From assembly GCA_030027265.1 (NCBI GenBank), contig JASENG010000003.1:186001-250000 (forward strand): a DNA stretch of 64,000 nt. Reading direction: 5' to 3'. Numbering within the stretch: position 1 is the first letter of the stretch; each line of letters begins with the position of its first letter. Of this stretch, positions 1 to 8,570 are shown piece by piece. A program made the translations under genes and the position numbers. The notes under the pieces were generated by a model. It worked only from the letters and a program-made list of their open reading frames with translations, did not search any database and was not told where the DNA came from. The DNA comes from Lysinibacillus fusiformis (GTDB lineage Bacteria > Bacillota > Bacilli > Bacillales_A > Planococcaceae).

Positions 1-616
1 TTTTTAACGCAAACCACCACAAGAACAACATGAAAGGCGCAATCAGGTAAACCCAATATCCTTGGAAATTTAAAATGGAGTTATAAGTAATATGTAAAGT
101 AATTGGTGCAGCAAATGAAAGAACCAAATATTCGATATGTTTATCGTTTTTCGCAAATTTACTTTTTCCATAATAGAAACCCATTACAACTCCAAATAAA
201 GCATGGCTTGATACTGGCAATACCGCTCTTATAAACGCCGTATTAATGCCATAGGTTAATAAATAGAGCACATTTTCTATAGTAGCAAATCCGAGAGATA
301 CACTGGCGCCATATAAAATGCCATCATAGGGATCATCGAATTCGATATGCCTGAAAATCAGGGTGAAAATAACTAACCATTTAAAAAATTCTTCCAATCC
401 ACTGGAGAACAAAACATTTGCTAGAAATGGATTCGTTATCGCTTCCTCTTCTTTCACGACATACTGAATAAACATGATCGGGAATGTAATTAATGTCCCA
501 AAGAAGAAGGCCTGTAATAAGGTTTTTCTTGGCTCTGTTGCCATTTGATTTCGCAAATAAAAATAACTTAACAAAGCTAGCCCAGGAGCTATTGCAGCTG
601 ATAACAATATTAACAT
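1..616 (-). CDS. prsW: PrsW intramembrane protease (3' end cut by window)
   Basis: PrsW-family multi-pass glutamic-type membrane protease. In B. subtilis it makes the site-1 cut in the anti-sigma factor RsiW, releasing sigma-W during envelope stress. The reverse strand reads from an ATG at 616, after an AAGGAG ribosome site, to base 1 without a stop, giving about 205 residues. The C-terminus lies outside the window. Hydrophobic segments alternate with the family motifs SGLEEFFK (Glu75-Glu76) and LHITYN (His175), which as I recall match the essential residues of the B. subtilis enzyme. A HALFG motif is also present. Its divergent neighbour is ansA. In B. subtilis prsW is next to ypdA, which lies 5 kb away here. 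Confidence 0.9.
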   Translation of the reverse strand, partial: MLILLSAAIAPGLALLSYFYLRNQMATEPRKTLLQAFFFGTLITFPIMFIQYVVKEEEAITNPFLANVLFSSGLEEFFKWLVIFTLIFRHIEFDDPYDGILYGASVSLGFATIENVLYLLTYGINTAFIRAVLPVSSHALFGVVMGFYYGKSKFAKNDKHIEYLVLSFAAPITLHITYNSILNFQGYWVYLIAPFMLFLWWFALK

Positions 617-644
617 GGCCAATACTCCTTCCCTAAAACTTCAT

Positions 645-663
645 TAATGTTATTATAACATTA
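645..663. promoter_or_regulatory. Perfect palindrome in prsW/ansA divergent region
   Basis: TAATGTTAT-T-ATAACATTA is a perfect inverted repeat with 9-bp arms and one central base. It lies between the divergent prsW and ansA starts, 39 bp before the ansA ATG, and looks like a dimeric repressor operator. The TGTTA and TAACA half-sites are only 3 bp apart, so this is not a TnrA/GlnR box, which needs 7. An AnsR-like site is possible but unproven. Confidence 0.5.
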
Positions 664-701
664 GTAGCAGTATAAAAGATGGTTAAGAGAGGTTTTTTTA
701 T

Positions 702-1670
702 ATGAAGAAAAATATTTTATTGCTTCACACAGGCGGAACAATTTCCATGAAGATGAATGAAACGGGTGCAGTACTTCCAAATGAAAAAAACCCGCTTCTG
801 GGTGTGAGTGAACAGCTTGCAAAATATGCACGCATTGATGAAATGGAAGTATTTAATTATCCATCTCCACATATTACACCTAAGGAAATGCTGTATTTAA
901 GAAATGTGTTAGTCCAGTATGCCAATGAGCATCCAGTAGACGGGATAGTGATTACCCACGGTACGGATACATTGGAAGAAACAGCCTATTTTTTAGATTT
1001 AACCACTCAATACGATTTTCCAATCGTTTTAACGGGTGCCATGCGTTCATCCAATGAACTGGGAGCAGATGGTGTCTATAACTTAGTTGAAGCTGTTCGA
1101 GTAGCCTGCAGTGAGGATGCAAGAGACAAAGGCGTTCTAGTAGTGATGAATGATGAAATCCATCAAGCATTTAATATAACAAAAACATCGACGTCCAGCG
1201 TAAACACTTTCCAAAGTCCACAATACGGACCGATTGGTTTAGTGACAAAAAGCATGGTTCATATTCAACAAGCGCCAGTCAAGCGACGCTATGTTGAGGT
1301 CAACTCAATCGAAAAACGCGTGGCATTATTAAAAGTCTATGCCGGAATGGAAAGAGATTTGATCGATGCCATAATAACTTTGGGCTATGACGGTGTTGTT
1401 TTAGAAGGCTTAGGACAAGGAAACGTACCACCCGATGTAGCGATTGGGGTTGAAAAGCTTCTTGAAGCAAACATCCCTGTCATCCTGGTATCCCGCTGCT
1501 TCAACGGCATCGCCGAAGGAGTTTACGGATATGAAGGCGGCGGTAAAAGCCTAGAAAACATGGGTGTAATTTTCGCTAACGGCATAAACGGGCAAAAAGC
1601 ACGTTTAAAGCTGTTGATTGGACTAAATCAAGAAAGTGCGCCGATTGATTTAAAGGAATATTTTAATTAG
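702..1670 (+). CDS. ansA: L-asparaginase (type I, cytoplasmic)
   Basis: Hydrolyses L-asparagine to aspartate and ammonia. The 322-residue protein has the two threonine motifs of the asparaginase fold: HTGGTIS (Thr10-Thr13) at the N-terminus and HGTDT at 86-90. TGAMR follows at 111-115. There is no signal peptide, so the enzyme should be cytoplasmic like B. subtilis AnsA. The ATG follows AGAGAGG. It is a single gene: upstream prsW is divergent and the downstream TRAP operon is convergent. No ansB aspartase or ansR repressor is adjacent, unlike in B. subtilis. The palindrome at 645-663 is a candidate operator. Family assignment is secure; regulation is inferred. Confidence 0.95.
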   Translation: MKKNILLLHTGGTISMKMNETGAVLPNEKNPLLGVSEQLAKYARIDEMEVFNYPSPHITPKEMLYLRNVLVQYANEHPVDGIVITHGTDTLEETAYFLDLTTQYDFPIVLTGAMRSSNELGADGVYNLVEAVRVACSEDARDKGVLVVMNDEIHQAFNITKTSTSSVNTFQSPQYGPIGLVTKSMVHIQQAPVKRRYVEVNSIEKRVALLKVYAGMERDLIDAIITLGYDGVVLEGLGQGNVPPDVAIGVEKLLEANIPVILVSRCFNGIAEGVYGYEGGGKSLENMGVIFANGINGQKARLKLLIGLNQESAPIDLKEYFN

Positions 1671-1743
1671 TGCGCCGTTTCTGATTGGTCGGATTTTCTC
1701 TTTTTGGGGAAACTGGCAAAAATAAAGGCGGTTAATATGAAAG

Positions 1744-1794
1744 CTAAAAAACTGTAAATATAAATCGAAAGAATCGATTTTTATTTACAGTTTA
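1744..1794 (-). terminator. Rho-independent terminator of TRAP operon
   Basis: A long inverted repeat (AACTGTAAATA pairing with TATTTACAGTT, inner AATCGAT/GATT pairs) is followed on the minus strand by a T run. It lies just past the permease stop and may also stop ansA transcripts coming the other way. Confidence 0.75.
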
Positions 1795-1799
1795 TCTAG

Positions 1800-3794
1800 C
1801 TATTCAGCTGCTTTCTTCTTTTGCAGATAGTTCATGATAAAGATAGCCAACACAATAGCCGTACCAACCAGGTCTGAAATCGCTTCTGGAATCAACATCA
1901 TTAAAGCACCGATTGCCAGCAAGATTCGGGTAATCGTTTTCAGGTTAGTTGAAAAATATCCTTCAATTGCTGCGCCAAGACCAATTACACCTACAAGGGA
2001 TGTAAAGGCAACAATTACAATATCAAGCGGGGCTGCCATTGGCAAATCGACGGCATTTAAAGGTAGACCTGCTGGATCAATTAATAGTAAGGCGGGTTCA
2101 TAGACAAATAGATAAGGAACTATAAAACCAGCAAGTGCTAATTTTAAGGAAAGAAAGCCTGTTTTCATCGGACTTCCGCCCGCAAGACCTGCTCCTGCAA
2201 AAGATGCGAGAGCTACAGGAGGTGTAATGTTGGCGAAAATACCAAAGTAAAATACGAACATATGGGCCATTAAGATGGGCACACCGAATTCAGCCAATGC
2301 TGGAGCTGCCATTGTCGCTGTAATAATATAGGCCGGTATTGACGGAAGACCCATCCCTAAAATGATGGAGGCAATCATGGTCAAGAATAATGTTAAAAAT
2401 AAACTGCCTGCTCCTAACTCCGTAATGGCAGAAGTTAAAGTAGCTCCAAAACTTGTTAGATTGACCACTCCAATAACTATCCCTACCACACCACATGCAA
2501 TTATTGTCGATAATGATTGCCGGGTTCCATTTTCTAAAGCCTTAAATATATCCTGAAAAGACATACGTGTTGATTTTCTGATCGCAGCCACAAGTATCGT
2601 TAAAACAATAGTGAAAAACGCAGAATAAGCCACTGGAACACCAGAGCCTAGAAGCACAATCAGACCGATAAGCGGCAAGATTAAATGCCCGCCTTCTTTC
2701 AAAACCTCTTTTATCCGTGGTAGATCTGGTTTTGGAATGCCTTTTAAATTGCTCCGCCCTGCTCGATAATGTACCTGCATAATAACGCCCATAAAATATA
2801 AGAGTGCCGGAAGGATAGCAGCAAGAGCAATCGTTCCATAAGAAATCCCTGTAGTTTCCGCCATTATGAAAGCACTTGCTCCCATAACCGGCGGCAATAT
2901 TTGCCCACCAATAGAAGCGCTTGCTTCAACAGCACCTGCAAAGTTTTTGCCATAGCCAATTTTCTTCATCAGCGGAATTGTAAAAGCTCCTGTGCCCACA
3001 ACATTGGCTACTGCAGAACCATTGATGCTGCCCATCAACGCACTGGAAATAACGGCTACTTTTGCTGGTCCGCCCCTTCTATGTCCAGCAAGTGCCAAAG
3101 CTAAATCATTAAAAAACTGCCCCATCCCTGATTTGGATAAAAAGGCGCCAAATAATATAAATAAGAAGATATATTGAACAGATGCTCCAATGGCAGTGGA
3201 AAATAATCCTTCTGTTTTTAAGAATAATTGACCAAAAATATCTCCTAAATCGAATTGACGCGTCATCAACATTCTCGGCAGCCACTCTGAATAGCTAAAG
3301 AATGGATAGGATAAAAAAATTAAAGCTAAAATCGGCAAAACCCATCCCGTTACCCGACGTGCGGTCTCCAAAACCAGAAGTACAGTTAAAATAGCCATTA
3401 CAACATCCGTCGTATTAGGGACACCGCCACGGGAGGTCATGATTTCATCATATTCCATAAATAAATAACCGCATGAAGCAATACTTATTGCACATAAAAT
3501 CCAATCATAAAGCGGAATTTTCGTTCGATCTTGTTTTTTAAATGTCGGGTAAATCAAATAGACAATTGCCATTCCAAATAATAAGTGAACAGCACGCTGC
3601 TGTAGTGTCGGAAGTGGATAAAATGTTGTATATAAATGAAAGACAGCAAATAAAATAGCGAAAATCGAAATAAACCAGACAACAAATTTTTGGTTTGGCT
3701 TCCTTATTATAGAATCACTATCATATTTCTCTCGAACTTCTTGCAAATTTACGTCTGGTATTTCTTCAACAATCAAGGCATCTTTTCTACTCAT
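1800..3794 (-). CDS. TRAP transporter fused permease (4TM+12TM)
   Basis: Membrane component of a TAXI-type tripartite ATP-independent periplasmic transporter, driven by a cation gradient and fed by the lipoprotein receptor encoded upstream. At 664 residues it has the usual length of the fused small (DctQ-like) and large (DctM-like) subunits. A cytoplasmic N-terminus of about 35 residues is followed by many hydrophobic helices and DctM-like motifs such as GAFLSKSGMGQFFNDLALAL, GSINGSAVANVVGTGAFTIP and LGMGLPSIPAYI. The start overlaps the stop of the DUF1850 gene (ATGA type), so the three genes are translationally linked. Substrate is unknown; dicarboxylates or amino acids are common for this family. 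Confidence 0.93.
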   Translation of the reverse strand: MSRKDALIVEEIPDVNLQEVREKYDSDSIIRKPNQKFVVWFISIFAILFAVFHLYTTFYPLPTLQQRAVHLLFGMAIVYLIYPTFKKQDRTKIPLYDWILCAISIASCGYLFMEYDEIMTSRGGVPNTTDVVMAILTVLLVLETARRVTGWVLPILALIFLSYPFFSYSEWLPRMLMTRQFDLGDIFGQLFLKTEGLFSTAIGASVQYIFLFILFGAFLSKSGMGQFFNDLALALAGHRRGGPAKVAVISSALMGSINGSAVANVVGTGAFTIPLMKKIGYGKNFAGAVEASASIGGQILPPVMGASAFIMAETTGISYGTIALAAILPALLYFMGVIMQVHYRAGRSNLKGIPKPDLPRIKEVLKEGGHLILPLIGLIVLLGSGVPVAYSAFFTIVLTILVAAIRKSTRMSFQDIFKALENGTRQSLSTIIACGVVGIVIGVVNLTSFGATLTSAITELGAGSLFLTLFLTMIASIILGMGLPSIPAYIITATMAAPALAEFGVPILMAHMFVFYFGIFANITPPVALASFAGAGLAGGSPMKTGFLSLKLALAGFIVPYLFVYEPALLLIDPAGLPLNAVDLPMAAPLDIVIVAFTSLVGVIGLGAAIEGYFSTNLKTITRILLAIGALMMLIPEAISDLVGTAIVLAIFIMNYLQKKKAAE

Positions 3795-4264
3795 TGGAAA
3801 CCTCCCTTAACTAGACGCCATAAAGGCAGCTTTTCTACAGAAATATGAACGGAATTGTAGTCATCTGTATAGTTATACAATGGGATAATATGATGATCAA
3901 AAAGGATTGTTGTTTTCACATTCGATGAAACCGTTAAATTTAATTCTTCAAATTGTTGATTTATTTCCATTTTCACAAAACCGTTATCAAGGGAAACTTT
4001 GTTCGATTCGCTAGGAACCCCTGCTCCAAAGGTTTTAAATTTGGTTTCGGTTAAGAGAATTTGATCATCTTGCTGCTTATAAGTTTCGATCCACTCTTCC
4101 TTCTCGACAGAATGAATCCAAGATAATTCAAAATGATCACTATTGATATAGTAGGTTTTATCGTCAAATTCAAAAGCGAATACCGGAATTTTTACTAATA
4201 ATAAGATAAAAGTGATAAGGAACTCGATCCCCCAAAACCAGGCCCTTATTTTACTTTTGTTCAT
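3791..4264 (-). CDS. DUF1850 domain protein of TRAP operon
   Basis: Small DUF1850-type protein of 157 residues. One N-terminal hydrophobic helix (about residues 8-30) should anchor it, leaving a soluble extracytoplasmic domain with SWIHSVEKEEWIETY near residue 49 and a PLYNYTDDY region. DUF1850 genes regularly sit between the TAXI receptor and fused permease genes, as here, but their biochemical role is not established. It overlaps the receptor gene by 14 bp and the permease gene by 4 bp, so coexpression is very likely. Family call rests on context and size more than on any catalytic motif. Confidence 0.8.
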   Translation of the reverse strand: MNKSKIRAWFWGIEFLITFILLLVKIPVFAFEFDDKTYYINSDHFELSWIHSVEKEEWIETYKQQDDQILLTETKFKTFGAGVPSESNKVSLDNGFVKMEINQQFEELNLTVSSNVKTTILFDHHIIPLYNYTDDYNSVHISVEKLPLWRLVKGGFQ

Positions 4265-5222
4265 CGTAGTATTTCTTAGCTCCTGGGTGGAGTGGTGCTA
4301 TGATGCTTTCCTGAGCCCCTTGCAACGTAATCTCTTTTGCTGCCTGGTGAGAGTTTTCTAGTTTATCCATATTGTCAAACAATGCTTTCGTTAACTGATA
4401 AACATCCTGCTCGCTCATATCACTTCTGACAACTAAAGCGTTGGGAACCGCTGCGGTCATTATAGGCTCTTCATTTCCATAAGTGCCTGATGGAATTTCA
4501 TAAGAAATAAAATAAGGATGTTGTTTTGCAATTTCCTCAATTTTACCCGGGTCGACAGAAACAAGTTCAATTCCAAGTGTTTCCGTCAATTCCAATACTG
4601 AAGCATTCGGAAGACCGCTCGTTAAGAATGCTGCATCGATAGTACCTGCTGCAAGTCCACTTGCTGCTTCAGCGTAGCCAAGATAATCAACCTGCAAGTC
4701 ATCATAAGTAATTCCATGCCCCTCTAATAGTTGACGGGCATTCACTTCAACACCTGAGTTTTGATCCCCAACAGCTACGCGTTTCCCTTTTAAGTCTTCA
4801 ACTGTGGCAATTCCAGAACCCTCTTTTGTAATAATTTGTACAACGTTTGGATAAAGTGTTGCCACTTGAGAAATATTTTCTATAGGCGTGTCGAATGAAA
4901 CTTCTCCTGCTAATGCTTGCGATAATGCATCACTCATCACGAAAGCCATTTCAATTTTCCCTTGAGCTAATAAATTAATGTTTTCAACGGAAGCACCCGT
5001 CGTTTGAGTTCGAGAGTTAACATCGAATTCAGATGAGTAAGTATCGGCCAAAGTTGTTCCTAAAATGTTATAAGGTCCGCTTGCTCCTCCTGTCCCAATG
5101 GTAACAATGCTGGTATCTAAGCCTTCCTCGGAGTTTTCAGTTGTATCTCCTTTGTCATCCGAATTACACCCCACTAAAAATGCCGCTAACATGAAAGATG
5201 AAAATAGAGTAATTTTTTTCAA
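4251..5222 (-). CDS. TAXI-family TRAP solute-binding lipoprotein
   Basis: Extracytoplasmic substrate receptor for the TRAP transporter. The favoured start is a TTG at 5222, preceded by a strong GGAGGGG site; an in-frame ATG at 5294 would add 24 residues before a normal signal peptide. From the TTG, the 323-residue protein begins with a lipoprotein signal and lipobox FLVGC (Cys19). The mature domain begins with the TAXI signature TIGTGGASGPYNILG and continues with GSGIATVEDLKGKRVAVGDQ and GTIDAAFLTSGLPN. It is first in a receptor-DUF1850-permease operon. The substrate cannot be read from sequence. Confidence 0.92.
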   Translation of the reverse strand: MKKITLFSSFMLAAFLVGCNSDDKGDTTENSEEGLDTSIVTIGTGGASGPYNILGTTLADTYSSEFDVNSRTQTTGASVENINLLAQGKIEMAFVMSDALSQALAGEVSFDTPIENISQVATLYPNVVQIITKEGSGIATVEDLKGKRVAVGDQNSGVEVNARQLLEGHGITYDDLQVDYLGYAEAASGLAAGTIDAAFLTSGLPNASVLELTETLGIELVSVDPGKIEEIAKQHPYFISYEIPSGTYGNEEPIMTAAVPNALVVRSDMSEQDVYQLTKALFDNMDKLENSHQAAKEITLQGAQESIIAPLHPGAKKYYDEQK

Positions 5223-5563
5223 ATTATCCCCTCCCATTTTTTCAATCTTCTTTTTCAGCATATGGTGCTTTTCGACTTTTATGTTAAATTTCATGCAATT
5301 TCTCTGATATTCGAGCTCATGAATGATGAGATGTTTCTGCAGACGATTCGCTGATTTTTGGGGAACTACCGGAGGGGAAATGTTGCTTAAAATTGAGAAA
5401 GAAGCTGAGAAATATAGCAGGATTTATTAATTTATAATAGAAATTAAACATAGAAAAACCTTTTAAAAATCAGCCTTCGCCTTACAACGATATTTTCTAA
5501 TTTATATAGCTTCCATTTTATTTAGAGTTAAATGCATCAGACACAAAATGACAATTCAGCTAT
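5223..5563. other. Intergenic region before the TRAP operon
   Basis: About 340 bp holding the leader of the TRAP operon. No convincing promoter, RNA or gene was recognised. A tiny 16-codon plus-strand frame with a good ribosome site (5380-5430) is treated as chance. Confidence 0.5.
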
Positions 5564-5610
5564 AAAAAAACAATGAAAAAGAGCCTATAGTTCTGCTTCT
5601 TTTCATTGTT
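5564..5610 (-). terminator. Terminator downstream of ypdA
   Basis: AACAATGAAAAGA pairs with TCTTTTTCATTGTT, followed on the minus strand by seven T. It ends the ypdA transcript, just past the shifted-frame stop at 5623. Confidence 0.8.
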
Positions 5611-5622
5611 ATAAATGAATAT

Positions 5623-6590
5623 TTATTTTTTCTTTGCCACAATATGCTTGGCAATGAAGCCTCCGTGAAATTTTCCGTTTTCAATAAAAATTTCATTCGC
5701 ATTATTACCAGCCGCCAATACCCCTGCTATATAGAGGTTTCGATATTCGTTTCCATTGTTTCTGGATTATAATTTGGTTTGCCTGTTTCTTCGTCAATGG
5801 TTACGCCCATCGCTCGAATAAACCGATGATCCGGATGATAGCCTGTCATCGCAAAAACAAAATCGTTTGCAACAACCTTTTCTTCCCCATCGACCGATAG
5901 AACAACTTCATTTTCTCGAATCTCTTTGACGGTTGTATTAAAATGCATAGCGATTTCTTCATTTCGTACCAGGGAAGCAAATTCAGGCAAGATCCAAGGT
6001 TTTACTGAGGGCGAATAGTCACTGCCTCTATATGCCACTGTAATGCGTGCTTTTGCTTTATGTAACTCAAGAACTGCATCTACTGCCGAATTTTTACCGC
6101 CAATTACCAGCACATCTGTATCGAAAAATGGATGGGCCTCTTTAAAATAATGATACACCTTCGGCAAATCCTCGCCTGGGATATTCATATAGTTAGGCTG
6201 ATCATAATAACCCGTTGCAAGAATTACATAAGGTGTTTCATAAATCTCTTTATCAGTTGTAACAGTAAAACGACCGCTCGCCTCTTTTTGCACAGACTCT
6301 ACCTTTTCAAAACGATTCACTTGAATATTCTTCATCTTCACAACTTCGCGATAATACACAAGGGCTTGATTTCGGCGCGGCTTACGCTCTTCGATTAGAA
6401 AAGGTACATCCCCAATGGCTAATTTCTCGCTTGAACTAAAAAAAGTTTGATGTGTAGGGTAATTGTAAATTGCATTCACAATATTTCCTTTCTCAATAAC
6501 AATCGGCTTAAGACCTATATTCGTTAGTTCAATTGCAGCCGATAATCCACAGGGACCTCCTCCTACAATAATGGCATCAACATTTTGCAT
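5623..6590 (-). pseudogene. ypdA: YpdA bacillithiol-disulfide reductase, 3' frameshift
   Basis: YpdA is an NADPH-dependent FAD flavoprotein that reduces oxidised bacillithiol. The N-terminus has the FAD dinucleotide motif GGGPCG (residues 10-15) with the conserved Cys14, and ATGYYDQP and VIGGKNSAVDA further on. The open frame stops at 5727 after 287 residues, directly after METNIETS. The missing C-terminus is intact one frame over: from about 5738 to a stop at 5623 it encodes LYIAGVLAAGNNANEIF and a FHGGFIAKH tail, as in full-length YpdA (about 324 residues). One base appears to be missing near 5737-5742. This is either a real inactivating frameshift or an assembly error. The flanking terminator is intact. 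Confidence 0.85.
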
Positions 6591-6715
6591 CTATTACATC
6601 TCCTTTAGAAAATCCCACCTCTACCAATCGAAAAGTGGTCAATTTTCTTCAACTGCAAGTACCGAACTTTTAGTACTAACAGTTAAAATCCTATTATTAG
6701 TATACTGCTATTTTT

Positions 6716-7486
6716 TTATCTGTTCGAATTTTTTTCAAACTGCAAGTCAATTACATGACATTGCGGCCTTGCACCAAATCTAAAAGGAACTGTAGTTGTT
6801 CCATAGCCATTACTGATTAAAGTAAAGACGCCTTCTCGAATTGAAAAAGACCCATGTGGTTGAATCCCATAAGGACCGAAGCGAATTTGACCACCGTGTA
6901 GATGTCCGCCCATCATCAGATGAGTAGAATATTTTCGACGTACACTACGAAAAACTTCTGGATTATGGGAGATAAAAATAACATTATCCTTTGTTCTGCA
7001 TTTTTCAAAAGCTTTCTCGTATTGAACATTTTTTGAGGAAGTATCATCAATAGCACTTAACCAGCAACGATTGCGGAGATTGGGGATTAGCTCTGCATCA
7101 TTTTCTAGTATTGTCACGTTCGTTTCATTGAAAATTTTTCGTAGACGTTCCTCGCCAACTTCCCTGTCGTTATTTCCCCAAACAAAATAAGTTGGCCCTA
7201 ATCTTTGCAACAGCCATATATTATTATAAATCCGTTTAATAGGAGTACGTTTATCGGCAAAATCGCCACCGATAATGACCGCATCAATTTTGCGATCAAT
7301 TTGTTGGATCATTTTTTCATCAATTTTTCTTGCATGCACATCTGATATGAAAAAGATAGATGCCCTTTCATGTTCTCCATCTAATGGAACTTCATGATAA
7401 AGAACATTGTTTTCTGAGGCTTGCTTAAGCATATATCCTAAAAATCCAAGAAAAAGAACAAACAAGGTGATAATCAGCTCAACCAT
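6716..7486 (-). CDS. ypbG: YpbG-like metallophosphoesterase
   Basis: Membrane-anchored calcineurin-like phosphoesterase of 256 residues. An N-terminal hydrophobic helix (about 1-20) precedes the dimetal core: SDVHARK (48-54), GGDFADK (73-79), WGNNDREVG, ISHNPE and GGHLHGGQ, which supply the usual Asp, His and Asn metal ligands. The DVH version of the first motif and the GHLHGGQ end resemble the UDP-2,3-diacylglucosamine-hydrolase-like/YkuE branch, but the substrate is not known. Position between ypdA and ypbE matches the ypbG locus of B. subtilis. It is probably monocistronic: 262 bp separate it from ypbE and a 125-bp gap follows. Confidence 0.85.
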   Translation of the reverse strand: MVELIITLFVLFLGFLGYMLKQASENNVLYHEVPLDGEHERASIFFISDVHARKIDEKMIQQIDRKIDAVIIGGDFADKRTPIKRIYNNIWLLQRLGPTYFVWGNNDREVGEERLRKIFNETNVTILENDAELIPNLRNRCWLSAIDDTSSKNVQYEKAFEKCRTKDNVIFISHNPEVFRSVRRKYSTHLMMGGHLHGGQIRFGPYGIQPHGSFSIREGVFTLISNGYGTTTVPFRFGARPQCHVIDLQFEKNSNR

Positions 7487-7683
7487 TTCAACTCCCCCTT
7501 CCCCATAAGAAAAAGACGAGGCAACTTACCAACGTCCCTCTAGCATATTCCTCTACTCATTAATTTGAATCACTATATCTCTAATTTTATCTAGCCGATT
7601 GATTGATTTTTTAATACTCATTTTATCATATTCAATCTGATAATTACTTATCAGGGGATCGTTATACTTTAATAAGTTTGTAC

Positions 7684-7724
7684 AAAAAAAGACTAAAGGA
7701 ATGGTTACACCATCCTTTTAGTCT
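7684..7724 (-). terminator. Terminator downstream of ypbE
   Basis: AGACTAAAAGGATGG pairs with CCATTCCTTTAGTCT around a 5-base loop, followed by a T run on the minus strand, 25 bp past the ypbE stop. Confidence 0.85.
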
Positions 7725-7748
7725 ACTCTAGAAATTATTATGCTCAAG

Positions 7749-8411
7749 TTATGGAATAATCAATGTTTGTCCAACAGAAATGCTGTTTGATGATAAATTA
7801 TTCGCTTCCTTAATTTTATCAACACCACTTGCATCATTGTAATACTTTAAGGCAATTCGGAATAAGTTTTCGTTTGGTTGTACGGTATGCGTAGTGCCAG
7901 CAGCAGTTTGTTGTTCTTTTTGTTTCTGCTCTTCTTCTTGTTTAGCAAGCTTTTCTTGCTCTTTTTGCTTAGCTTCCTCTGCTTTTTTTGCAGCTTCCAC
8001 TTCAGACTGCTTTGCTTCTTCTGCTTTTTTATCTTCACTAACTTTTTCATTAGTAGTTGCTTGTTCATCAGTCTTCGTTTCTTCTATCTCTGGTTCTGAA
8101 TTCTCTTTGCCGCTCGCAGCAGAAACTGTATTATTCTTTTGAACCTCTACGATTGAACCATTTCCGTTCTTGTCCACTTCAGCCATATCAGAATCTGCTG
8201 TTGGATCATAAAAGAATGAGACGTATATTAATAACGTAAAAGGAATCCCCAGCAGGATAACTAATAGAATATTTAATAGTGGATTTTTTCTAGGTTTCTT
8301 TTTCTTCTTTTTAACTTGACGTGAGCGTGACATTCTAGAGCTTTGTTGTTCTTCTAATTCAATGGATTGACGATGTTCTTCAATTTTTTCTCTATAATCT
8401 CCATTACTCAT
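7749..8411 (-). CDS. ypbE: YpbE-like LysM-domain membrane protein
   Basis: Predicted wall-associated membrane protein with a cytoplasmic Lys/Arg-rich N-terminus (RQVKKKKKKPRKNP), one transmembrane helix (about residues 45-66), a long Glu/Lys/Ala/Gln-rich low-complexity linker that may form a charged coil, and a C-terminal LysM domain (HTVQPNENLFRIALKYY ... SISVGQTLIIP) that should bind peptidoglycan. The ATG at 8411 is chosen because GGAGGTGG lies just before it; an upstream start would add six residues. The ypbE-recS-ypbB-fer order matches B. subtilis, apart from genes absent here (ypbF, ypbD). Function beyond wall binding is unknown. Confidence 0.85.
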   Translation of the reverse strand: MSNGDYREKIEEHRQSIELEEQQSSRMSRSRQVKKKKKKPRKNPLLNILLVILLGIPFTLLIYVSFFYDPTADSDMAEVDKNGNGSIVEVQKNNTVSAASGKENSEPEIEETKTDEQATTNEKVSEDKKAEEAKQSEVEAAKKAEEAKQKEQEKLAKQEEEQKQKEQQTAAGTTHTVQPNENLFRIALKYYNDASGVDKIKEANNLSSNSISVGQTLIIP

Positions 8412-8570
8412 GAGTACCACCTCCAACACTATCTTTCTCTAATTATGACGAATTTCCACTAAAAAGTAAATGATAGGATTGGAAATTTTAAGAGATTTAT
8501 GTCGATAATTTAATAAAATTAATAGAATATGGAAGCGAATTTATTCGCTTGGAGCGCTTTTTGTCAAAGA

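Noticed and set aside
645-663. TnrA/GlnR box before ansA
   Set aside because: TGTTA and TAACA are 3 bp apart, not the required 7, although the sequence otherwise looks similar.
5380-5430. 16-codon plus-strand gene with strong ribosome site
   Set aside because: Too short, no recognised product, and in the leader of an oppositely transcribed operon. Probably chance.
7878-8142. Overlapping plus-strand ORFs rich in Phe, Leu, Ser
   Set aside because: Antisense of the Lys/Glu-rich linker of ypbE; no start signals.
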